From the NCBI GenBank assembly GCA_030018795.1, contig JASEHA010000098.1, positions 1 to 7,618 on the forward strand: 7,618 nt of DNA, in the 5' to 3' direction. The notes below the pieces were generated by a model. The model worked only from the letters and a program-made list of their open reading frames with translations. It ran no database searches and was not told where the DNA came from. The stretch comes from a bacterium. GTDB taxonomy: Bacteria > UBA9089 > CG2-30-40-21. This document shows, piece after piece, positions 1-5,214 of the stretch. How positions within the stretch are numbered: the first letter of the stretch is position 1; each line of letters opens with the position of its first letter. Made by a program: the position numbers and the translations under genes.

Positions 1-21
1 TCAAATATCCTCAACATAAAC

Positions 22-53
22 AAAAGGGGCAAGTTCAGCACTCGCCCCTTTTT
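22..53 (-). terminator. Intrinsic terminator of the ilvBNC operon
   Basis: A perfect 9-bp inverted repeat (AAAAGGGGC at 22-30, GCCCCTTTT at 44-52) lies 15 bp beyond the ilvC stop codon. After one mismatch the stem gains two more pairs (AG/CT). Read on the minus strand, the GC-rich stem is followed by a T-rich tract (TTTTGTTT), the layout of a Rho-independent terminator. The A/T pairs at the stem base make the T tract part of the stem, so it could also work for transcription arriving on the plus strand. Confidence 0.85.
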
Positions 54-67
54 GTCAATCAATTACC

Positions 68-1069
68 TTAGCGTTTCTCTTCCTTTAACCAGCCCATCAT
101 ATCTCTTAAATCTTTGCCAACATCCTCTATCAAATGCTCAGCATCGTTCCTCATAAGGGCATTAAGAACTGGCCGATTTGCCTGATTTTCAAGTATCCAT
201 TCCTTAGCAAACTCACCGGTCTGGATATCTGCCAGAATTTCCTGCATGGTTTCCCTTGTGTCATCATTGATAATCCATCTTCCACGGGTAACATCCCCAT
301 ACTTAGCTGTATCGCTTATTGCCTGTCTCATGCCAGTGATACCCTTCTCATAGACAAGGTCTACTATCAGTTTTAACTCATGGCAGCACTCAAAATAGGC
401 TATCTCTGGCTGATACCCTGCATCTACCAATGTATCAAAGCCTGCCCTTATCAACTCTGTAACACCGCCACACAAAACAACCTGCTCACCAAAGAGATCG
501 GTCTCTGTTTCCTCTTCAAAGGTTGTTTCAATGATACCAGCTCTGGTACCGCCAACCCCTTTGCCATATGCCAGGGCAAGCTCCATGGCATTACCAGATG
601 CATCCTGATATACAGCTACAACACATGGAACACCGCCACCCTCAGTATAAACACGTCTGACAAGCTTACCAGGCCCCTTAGGAGCAATCATGACCACATC
701 AACATCAGGCGGGGGAACAATCTGACCAAAGTGAATATTGAACCCATGTGAAAAACCAAGCACCTTACCAGCTTTCAAATTTGGCTTTATGGCTGACTCA
801 TAGACCTTTTGTTGAGTCTGATCAGGTACCAGCATCTGGATATAATCAGCCTGTGCCGCTGCCTCTTGTGCAGAAACAGGATTAAAACCATCCTGTTTTG
901 CCATAGCATAATTTGGTGTGCCCTCTAACTCTGCAATAATAACCTCACACCCACTATCCCTCAGGTTTTGTGCCTGAGCATGTCCCTGAGCACCATAGCC
1001 AATAATGGCTATCTTCTTACCCTTCAACAGAGTAATGTCTGCATCCCCTTCATAATAAATCGTTGCCAT
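68..1069 (-). CDS. ilvC: Ketol-acid reductoisomerase, class I, probably NADH-preferring
   Basis: Converts acetolactate or acetohydroxybutyrate to the dihydroxy acid with Mg2+ and a nicotinamide cofactor, the second common step of valine/isoleucine synthesis, in the cytoplasm. The 333 residues fit the short class I form. The Rossmann motif GYGAQGHA is at 24-31, the SHGF stretch with His108 at 107-110 and APKGPG with Lys131 at 129-134. Likely metal and substrate residues are Asp191, Glu195, Glu227, Glu231 and Ser252. The cofactor loop after the second strand reads AELEGTPNY (46-54). The usual form there is close to GLRxGSxSW, whose Arg and Ser residues hold the NADPH phosphate; here they are Leu48, Thr51 and Asn53, with Glu47 at the strand end. 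I infer NADH preference. ATG start with AAGGAGGT (1077-1084), 8 nt spacer. Last gene of the operon, 42 bp after ilvN. Confidence 0.97.
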   Translation of the reverse strand: MATIYYEGDADITLLKGKKIAIIGYGAQGHAQAQNLRDSGCEVIIAELEGTPNYAMAKQDGFNPVSAQEAAAQADYIQMLVPDQTQQKVYESAIKPNLKAGKVLGFSHGFNIHFGQIVPPPDVDVVMIAPKGPGKLVRRVYTEGGGVPCVVAVYQDASGNAMELALAYGKGVGGTRAGIIETTFEEETETDLFGEQVVLCGGVTELIRAGFDTLVDAGYQPEIAYFECCHELKLIVDLVYEKGITGMRQAISDTAKYGDVTRGRWIINDDTRETMQEILADIQTGEFAKEWILENQANRPVLNALMRNDAEHLIEDVGKDLRDMMGWLKEEKR

Positions 1070-1096
1070 CTCTCGAACCTCCTTATATGTTTATAA

Positions 1097-1108
1097 GTCT
1101 TATAAGAC
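1097..1108. repeat. 12-bp perfect palindrome between ilvN and ilvC
   Basis: GTCTTATAAGAC is its own reverse complement and lies in the 42-bp gap just after the ilvN stop. The adjacent TTATAAG at 1091-1097 repeats part of it (1100-1106). It has no loop, so it suits a dimeric DNA-binding site better than an RNA hairpin, but in an AT-rich spacer it may be chance. No function is assigned. Confidence 0.35.
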
Positions 1109-1111
1109 CTA

Positions 1112-1591
1112 TTATTTCTCCCCTCTTACCACAGCCACCTTGCCTGTCCGCACCAATTCCTTTATACCAAACGGCTTAAGCATCTCAGTGATCCCATTTA
1201 TCTTACCCTCATCCCCGGTTATCTCCACAGTCATTGTTTTTGGAGAAACATCAATAATCTTCCCGCGGAATATCTCTACTATCTCAATCACCCTTGCCCT
1301 TTGTCCCTCATCTGCTGCAACCTTAATCAAAACCAGCTCCCTTTTGACATGATCCTCTTTGGTTACATCCATAACCTTGATTACGTCAATAAGTTTATTG
1401 AGCTGCTTCTCTATCTGTTCAATAATGCGGTTATCACCATTGGTAACAATAGTCATTCTGGATATTGTCGGGTCATCTGTTTCACCAACGCACAGGCTAT
1501 CGATATTATATCCTCTGCCAGAGAATAGACCAGCTACCCGTGCCAGCACTCCAAACCTATTTTCAACCAATACAGATATTGTATGTCTCAT
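1112..1591 (-). CDS. ilvN: Acetolactate synthase small (regulatory) subunit
   Basis: Regulatory partner of IlvB: it activates the catalytic subunit and usually carries valine feedback inhibition. Numbered from the chosen start, an ACT domain covers about 2-75 and the ALS small-subunit C-terminal domain about 83-157. ENRFGVLARV followed by GLFSGRGYNI matches the E. coli IlvH pattern, with Asn11, Gly14 and Asn29 at the same positions as the valine-site residues of IlvH, so valine sensitivity is likely. Two ATG codons are adjacent (1592-1594 and 1589-1591). AGGAGG at 1596-1601 is only 1 nt from the first and 4 nt from the second. The second also gives the family-typical MRHTISVLVEN start, so I choose it (159 aa); starting at 1594 adds one Met. 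It lies 116 bp downstream of ilvB, separated by a long palindrome, which is wide for an ilvBN pair. Confidence 0.96.
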   Translation of the reverse strand: MRHTISVLVENRFGVLARVAGLFSGRGYNIDSLCVGETDDPTISRMTIVTNGDNRIIEQIEKQLNKLIDVIKVMDVTKEDHVKRELVLIKVAADEGQRARVIEIVEIFRGKIIDVSPKTMTVEITGDEGKINGITEMLKPFGIKELVRTGKVAVVRGEK

Positions 1592-1595
1592 CATG

Positions 1596-1601
1596 CCTCC
1601 T
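1596..1601 (-). promoter_or_regulatory. ilvN ribosome binding site that decides the start
   Basis: AGGAGG (plus strand CCTCCT) stands directly before two tandem ATG codons. The spacing is 1 nt to the first and 4 nt to the second; only the second approaches a workable spacing. Confidence 0.7.
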
Positions 1602-1612
1602 GACTAAAATTC

Positions 1613-1695
1613 ACCACAGAGGCACTAAAGGCACAAAGAAAATATAAATATCTGATACCTCATCTATATCTCTGTGTCTTTAGTGTCTCTGTGGT
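1613..1695. repeat. Long imperfect palindrome (2 x 27 bp) inside the ilv operon
   Basis: Arms at 1613-1639 and 1669-1695 match at 24 of 27 positions around a 29-nt AT-rich loop. As plus-strand RNA two of the three exceptions are G-U wobbles; as minus-strand (operon) RNA one is. Each arm is itself built of about three 9-bp units with a CACAGAG/CACTAAAG/CACAAAG theme. It starts 12 bp after the ilvB stop codon and ends about 11 bp before the ilvN Shine-Dalgarno, so it fills the spacer. It looks like the CACAGAG-rich dispersed palindromes seen in many environmental bacterial genomes (from memory, not searched). It holds no ORF. In the ilv mRNA it would fold into a stable hairpin and could affect processing or read-through. 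Confidence 0.85.
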
Positions 1696-1707
1696 TATCT
1701 TCTTCTT

Positions 1708-3381
1708 TTACGCCATCCCCTCAAGCATCTGGGTTAATGATGCCCCGGCCGGCACCATTGGGAACACATTCTCTTCCTCTTCCACCCAGAAATCAAGCAC
1801 CACCGGTTTTTTAGAGATTATCGCCCTTTTCAGGGCAGGAACAACATCCGCCTCTGTTTCAACTCGAATCCCTTCTGCACCATAAGCCTCAGCAACCTTG
1901 ACAAAATCAGGCTGAACAGCCATAGATGTATAAGAATACCTTTTATTAAAGAAAAGCTCCTGCCATTGTCTGACCATACCCAGATTATGATTATTCAATA
2001 TCGCTACATTGACTGGCAGATTATACTGGATAGCTGTTGCCAGCTCCTGAATATTCATCTGAAAGCTGCCATCCCCGGCAATATCAAAAACAACCATATC
2101 AGGATTAGCCACCTGAGCACCAATCGCTGCCGGGAATCCATATCCCATTGTCCCCAATCCACCAGAGGACAGGAAACTCTTTGGGTAATCAAACTTATAA
2201 TACTGAGCTGCCCACATCTGGTTTTGTCCAACCTCTGTAGTAATAATCGCATTCCCGCCTGTAACCTCATATATCTTTTCGATGACAAACTGTGGTTTTA
2301 ATTTTCCGCCTTTTTTATACCCAAGTGGACAATCCTTTTTCCATTGCTCAATCTGTTCTATCCACTCATTAATCTTTGGAGGGGTTGCCTCTTTATTCAT
2401 TTGCTGCAAGATATGCTTAGCATCCCCAACAATAGGGATATGAACAAGAACATTCTTGCTAATGGATGACGGATCAATATCAATATGAATAATTGTGGCT
2501 GCTGGAGCAAACTCATCTATCTTTCCCGTTACCCTGTCATCAAATCTGGCACCAATAGCAATAACCAGGTCAGCATTGCTAATGGCATAATTTGCATACT
2601 TTGTTCCATGCATACCCAGCATTCCAAGGAATAATGGATCCGTTCCAGGAAAGCCACCAAGCCCCAGCAGGGTAGATGTTACCGGAATACCAGTAATATC
2701 TACAAACTTTTGAAGCTCCTCAGCAGCATTGGATGACATTATCCCGCCTCCGGAATAGATAACAGGCTTTTTGCTGGAAGCAATGGCACTAACTGCCTTT
2801 TTTATCTGCATTGGATGTCCCAAACAGGTTGGATTATAGCTTCGGATATCCACCTTTTGAGGATATTTAGGATTAGTCATGACCGCTGTACTTATATCCT
2901 TGGGTATATCTATGAGCACAGGACCTGGCCGTCCGGTATTAGCAATCCAGAAAGCCTCTTTAACCACCCTTGAAATATCAGCAACATTCTTGAGTAAGTA
3001 GCTATGCTTGACAATTGGTCGGGTAATACCAATAATATCTGCCTCTTGAAAGGCATCATTCCCAATCATTGTTGTTGGCACCTGTCCAGTAATAACAACC
3101 ATTGGTATGGAATCCATATAAGCTGTAGCAATACCTGTAATCAGGTTTGTTGCTCCAGGTCCAGAGGTAGCCATGCATACCCCAACCCTATTTGTAGAAC
3201 GGCTGTAACCATCAGCCGCATGAGCTGCCCCCTGTTCGTGTCTGACTAAGATAAAGTTAATCTTAGCATCATACAGAACATCAAAGATGGGTAACAATAC
3301 CCCTCCAGGATACCCAAAGATAGTATCTGCCCCTTCCCTTATTAAAGCCTCAATTAATATTTGTGCACCTGTATACTTCAA
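1708..3381 (-). CDS. ilvB: Acetolactate synthase large (catalytic) subunit
   Basis: ThDP-, Mg2+- and FAD-dependent enzyme that joins two pyruvates, or pyruvate and 2-oxobutyrate: the first common step of valine/isoleucine synthesis. N-terminal PYR domain about 1-165 with FGYPGG (22-27) and catalytic Glu49 in RHEQGAAHAADGY; central FAD domain about 190-325 with ARFDDRVTGK (278-287); C-terminal PP domain about 365-530 with the ThDP motif GDGSF (436-440) and Asn463-Asn464. MVRQWQELFF (469-478) with Trp473 and the FAD-domain sequence mark an anabolic AHAS rather than a catabolic acetolactate synthase. The length of 557 aa is normal. The start is TTG (3379-3381), not ATG: AGGAGG (3388-3393) lies 6 nt upstream, an in-frame stop at 3406-3408 excludes a longer form, and MKYTGAQILIEAL is the family's usual N-terminus. 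First gene of the operon, behind its own strong promoter. Confidence 0.97.
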   Translation of the reverse strand: MKYTGAQILIEALIREGADTIFGYPGGVLLPIFDVLYDAKINFILVRHEQGAAHAADGYSRSTNRVGVCMATSGPGATNLITGIATAYMDSIPMVVITGQVPTTMIGNDAFQEADIIGITRPIVKHSYLLKNVADISRVVKEAFWIANTGRPGPVLIDIPKDISTAVMTNPKYPQKVDIRSYNPTCLGHPMQIKKAVSAIASSKKPVIYSGGGIMSSNAAEELQKFVDITGIPVTSTLLGLGGFPGTDPLFLGMLGMHGTKYANYAISNADLVIAIGARFDDRVTGKIDEFAPAATIIHIDIDPSSISKNVLVHIPIVGDAKHILQQMNKEATPPKINEWIEQIEQWKKDCPLGYKKGGKLKPQFVIEKIYEVTGGNAIITTEVGQNQMWAAQYYKFDYPKSFLSSGGLGTMGYGFPAAIGAQVANPDMVVFDIAGDGSFQMNIQELATAIQYNLPVNVAILNNHNLGMVRQWQELFFNKRYSYTSMAVQPDFVKVAEAYGAEGIRVETEADVVPALKRAIISKKPVVLDFWVEEEENVFPMVPAGASLTQMLEGMA

Positions 3382-3387
3382 GAGAAA

Positions 3388-3393
3388 CCTCCT
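3388..3393 (-). promoter_or_regulatory. ilvB ribosome binding site supporting a TTG start
   Basis: A consensus AGGAGG sits 6 nt before TTG at 3379-3381. No in-frame ATG lies between this site and the upstream in-frame stop at 3406-3408, so TTG is the best start. Confidence 0.85.
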
Positions 3394-3401
3394 ATAATTT
3401 A

Positions 3402-3431
3402 GCAGTTAGTAGCTATCCATTAGCTAACTGC
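3402..3431 (-). repeat. Leader hairpin upstream of ilvB
   Basis: GCAGTTAG (3402-3409) and CTAACTGC (3424-3431) form a perfect 8-bp stem with a 14-nt loop that itself contains TAGCTA-like sequence. Given the promoter at 3444-3472, transcription should begin near 3437, which puts this hairpin about 5 nt from the mRNA 5' end and 8 nt upstream of the Shine-Dalgarno. It has no following T tract, so it is not a terminator. A role in mRNA stability or ribosome access is inferred. The leader has no run of Ile, Leu or Val codons, so it is not a classical ilv attenuator, and it is too short for a T-box. Confidence 0.65.
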
Positions 3432-3443
3432 CAATATAGCATT

Positions 3444-3472
3444 ATAATACCATTTATTCAGCCTTGTGTCAA
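3444..3472 (-). promoter_or_regulatory. Sigma70-type promoter of ilvBNC
   Basis: On the minus strand a perfect -35 TTGACA (3467-3472) is followed after exactly 17 bp by TATTAT (3444-3449, 5/6 match). It is preceded by TGG, giving an extended -10. A perfect TATAAT (3441-3446) overlaps but has a 20-bp spacer. It lies about 65-90 bp upstream of the ilvB TTG, a sensible place for the operon promoter. Confidence 0.85.
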
Positions 3473-3537
3473 CTACAATTTTGGTAACCAGGTAATGAGT
3501 TAGCGAACAATAGGGAAATTGATAACCCTTGTAGTTG
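3470..3537. repeat. 9-bp inverted repeat with one arm on the ilvB -35 box
   Basis: CAACTACAA (3470-3478) and TTGTAGTTG (3529-3537) are perfect reverse complements, 50 bp apart. The left arm overlaps the -35 hexamer of the ilvB promoter. It could be paired operator half-sites or debris of a mobile repeat. Nothing else in the sequence shows which. Confidence 0.4.
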
Positions 3538-3661
3538 TCCGTTCCCACACCATTCCACTGTTTCCAGCCGAATCAATCAGGGCAGGGACAAGGAGAGAGC
3601 CTCTCTGTCACCCTGCCCCTACTATTGCCTGCCGACTCTTCTGTCCTCTTGTTGCTCACTC
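3497..3661. repeat. Degenerate inverted repeat pair, possible MITE remnant
   Basis: GAGTTAGCGAACAATAGG (3497-3514) and the reverse complement of 3645-3661 (GAGTGAGCAACAAGAGG) match at 15 of 18 aligned positions with one gap. Flanking similarity continues outwards in TTGGTA and GGTAA words on both sides. Between them lies the hairpin at 3581-3617. The stretch has no credible ORF. It may be a decayed miniature element of about 180 bp between the HD-GYP gene and the ilv promoter. Confidence 0.4.
3581..3617. repeat. Hairpin with GGCAGGG/CCCTGCC arms
   Basis: GGCAGGG (3581-3587) pairs with CCCTGCC (3611-3617). After a partly mismatched stretch the stem resumes as GAGAG/CTCTC (3593-3597, 3601-3605) around a 3-nt loop, symmetric and without bulges. 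It lies 113 bp downstream of the HD-GYP stop codon. No T tract follows on either strand, so it is not an intrinsic terminator, though it may act as an RNA 3'-end stabiliser or be a dispersed palindrome. Confidence 0.6.
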
Positions 3662-3729
3662 GTTATTTACCTACCAATCACTGACCTATTACGCAATCAT
3701 TACACTTTTTACTCTGAGCACATTCCAGG

Positions 3730-4800
3730 CTATTCTTTCGTCTCTTTCGTCTGATCAGTATGCATCTGATAAACCTCTTCCTCATCTATAGCACAGATAA
3801 CATACCTTTCTCGATCTTTTATCAGGTCTATATTTATTGGTTCTTCCATGATATTACTGGAGGAGTCAAACAATATCCTGATGGTTGGCCTAACAATTGC
3901 TTTTCTATTTATCTTGATTATCATTCCAATCTCTTCTGTATTAAGCCTTACCAGACTTCCAAGCGGATATATAGAGACACTTTCCACAAAGGATCTTACG
4001 GTATCAGCATAGAATTCATCATCTGCCCGGGAAACAATCAGTCTTACTGCATCATATGGAAGGAATTTTTTTCGATAGGGTCTATCTGTGGTTAGTGCAT
4101 CATAAACATCAGCCACGGCTGTTATTCTGGCTAATAATTCAATATTCTCTCCGGATATTCTCTGAGGATACCCCTGTCCATGCCACCGTTCGTGATGCTG
4201 ATAAGCAATCTTTTTCGGCAATTCCCCTATTCGATTATTTTCACTTAAAATCTGCAGGCTATACAATGAATGCTTCCTTATCTCCTCTATCTCTTTTTCA
4301 TTTAATCTCCCCAGCTTAAACAATATCTCATCAGACACCCTGATCTTGCCTAAATCCTGCAGCATTGCTCCAAAGGCAAGCTCTTCAAGGGTATCAACCG
4401 GAATCTGCTGCCTTGCCCCAATTAATGTAGCAATCATGCAGACATTGACAGAATGAGAAAAGGTGTATTCATCGTGGCTCTTAATCTTAATCAGGTTTAG
4501 CATAGCATCCTGATTAGCAATAATCTCTTCCACCATATTTTTGATAAGCTTTTTTACCTCTTTATCATCAACCACCTTGCCCATCTTAACATTATTAATC
4601 GTATAATGAATTATCTTCATCGCCTCTTTTTGAGTTTCATCTGAAAGCATAGGGGAAATATTTGCTAATGCTTCGTTAATAATCTCTCTTGAGGAGTCCG
4701 CACCGCTTGAGGTCGCACCTCTTGAGGTCGCACCGCTGACAGCAGAAGTGTCACTTTCTATATCTGATATTCCCTTGAAAAACACACCCCTTTTACCCAT
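3730..4800 (-). CDS. HD-GYP domain protein with altered HD (QD) motif
   Basis: Resembles HD-GYP phosphodiesterases, which break down cyclic di-GMP at a metal centre. 356 aa. Residues 1-40 are a low-complexity Ser/Gly/Ala/Thr segment; 41-105 look helical with no recognised sensor domain; the HD-GYP core is about 107-275. Visible are Tyr112 and His116 (YTFSHS), Gln148-Asp149 (LQDLGKI), Lys152, His177, His202-His203, GYP at 210-212, Asp231 and DRPYR (239-243). The His of the signature HD pair is Gln148, while the other ligands are kept, so catalysis may be altered or lost. Residues 278-340 match the C-terminal extension common in such proteins (YPLGSLVRLN). There is no signal peptide, membrane helix or receiver domain. 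ATG start with AAGGAGG, 10 nt from AGGAGG (4811-4816). Its whole upstream region is a TIR-bounded block. It could be a c-di-GMP receptor instead of an enzyme. Confidence 0.88.
   Translation of the reverse strand: MGKRGVFFKGISDIESDTSAVSGATSRGATSSGADSSREIINEALANISPMLSDETQKEAMKIIHYTINNVKMGKVVDDKEVKKLIKNMVEEIIANQDAMLNLIKIKSHDEYTFSHSVNVCMIATLIGARQQIPVDTLEELAFGAMLQDLGKIRVSDEILFKLGRLNEKEIEEIRKHSLYSLQILSENNRIGELPKKIAYQHHERWHGQGYPQRISGENIELLARITAVADVYDALTTDRPYRKKFLPYDAVRLIVSRADDEFYADTVRSFVESVSIYPLGSLVRLNTEEIGMIIKINRKAIVRPTIRILFDSSSNIMEEPINIDLIKDRERYVICAIDEEEVYQMHTDQTKETKE
4697..4741 (-). repeat. 15-bp tandem repeat, three copies, in the HD-GYP gene
   Basis: Three in-phase 15-bp units (4697-4711, 4712-4726, 4727-4741), consensus GTCGCACCGCTTGAG on the plus strand, differ at only a few bases each. 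On the coding strand they give a pentapeptide repeat of the S-x-G-A-T/D type at residues 21-36. Because the unit is a multiple of three, copy number can change without a frameshift; the segment precedes the catalytic domain and is likely a flexible linker. Confidence 0.8.
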
Positions 4801-4874
4801 AATTTGATTACCTCCTTATAACTCGATGTTCAAGTTTTTTCTGGCTCATAGGAATCGCCTTCTGCCCAGTCACC

Positions 4875-4898
4875 AGTGCACCAGTGCTCTGGTGCACT
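4875..4898. repeat. 10-bp hairpin AGTGCACCAG/CTGGTGCACT
   Basis: A perfect 10-bp stem with loop TGCT. Related words recur across the same block: GCACCAATGCACCAG near 5094-5108 and CTGGTGTCCTGGTGCAC near 5156-5172. This suggests an internal repeat family within the TIR-bounded block. Confidence 0.75.
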
Positions 4899-4945
4899 TT
4901 CCTACCCCGTTGCAATCAGTTTCCTATCGAATCCCATTTTTTTTT

Positions 4946-4969
4946 CGCCTTCTCGCCCTCTCGCCCTCT
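4946..4969. repeat. Three 8-bp TCGCCYTC direct repeats after a T9 run
   Basis: TCGCCTTC, TCGCCCTC, TCGCCCTC lie head to tail, directly after nine consecutive T (4938-4946). On the minus strand this reads as a purine-only tract followed by poly-A. It is non-coding and prone to slippage. Confidence 0.75.
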
Positions 4970-5214
4970 TTCTCGATAATTTCTTCCTCCTACTCCCCTT
5001 AAAACAATTCGGAATCAACAAATAGCAGCCTTTTTTATCATGTCTTGCTCTCTTCCATTACGAATTGAATGCATCAAGTAGTACACAATCCAATGCACCA
5101 ATGCACCAGTCAGTCGCAATCCTTTTTTCATCAAATATCAGTTTCTCACGGTGTTCTGGTGTCCTGGTGCACTTGTCCTGGTCACCAGTAAAAACTTGAA
5201 CATCGAGTCTTACC

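Larger units (their letters stand above)
4821..5208. mobile_element. 388-bp non-coding block with 24-bp terminal inverted repeats (MITE-like)
   Basis: The ends, 4821-4844 and 5185-5208, are inverted copies matching at 23 of 24 positions (core ACTTGAACATCGAGT). The interior has no credible gene on either strand. It holds a 10-bp hairpin (4875-4898), scattered GCACCAG/CTGGTGC words near both ends, a run of nine T (4938-4946) and three 8-bp TCGCCYTC units (4946-4969). The block begins 6 bp after the glycosyltransferase stop codon and ends 4 bp before the HD-GYP Shine-Dalgarno. No clean target-site duplication is visible; CCTTAT occurs on both sides (4814-4819, 5213-5218) but not flush with the ends. 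A miniature non-autonomous transposable element is the simplest reading; a structured intergenic RNA is the alternative. Confidence 0.65.

Noticed and set aside
134..751. Plus-strand ORFs of 80 and 123 aa opposite ilvC
   Set aside because: They lie entirely antisense to a complete, conserved ilvC, have no recognisable motif and are rich in Cys/His/Tyr as expected of shadow frames.
1140..1885. Overlapping plus-strand ORFs across ilvN, the palindrome and the ilvB 3' end
   Set aside because: Antisense shadows; several overlap each other in different frames and none has family features.
3581..3617. Intrinsic terminator for the HD-GYP gene
   Set aside because: The hairpin is good but no T tract follows on the minus strand, so it is kept only as a repeat/hairpin.
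3382..3729. T-box riboswitch or leader-peptide attenuator upstream of ilvB
   Set aside because: No T-box core sequence is seen, the predicted leader is about 55 nt, and the only short reading frame (ATG GAT AGC TAC TAA) has no Ile, Leu or Val codons.
4697..4741. CRISPR-like repeats
   Set aside because: Three 15-bp units head to tail without spacers and in frame in a gene: a coding tandem repeat, not a CRISPR array.
4821..5208. A transposase or other hidden gene inside the TIR block
   Set aside because: No open frame of useful length with a ribosome binding site was seen on either strand; the interior is made of short repeats and homopolymer runs.
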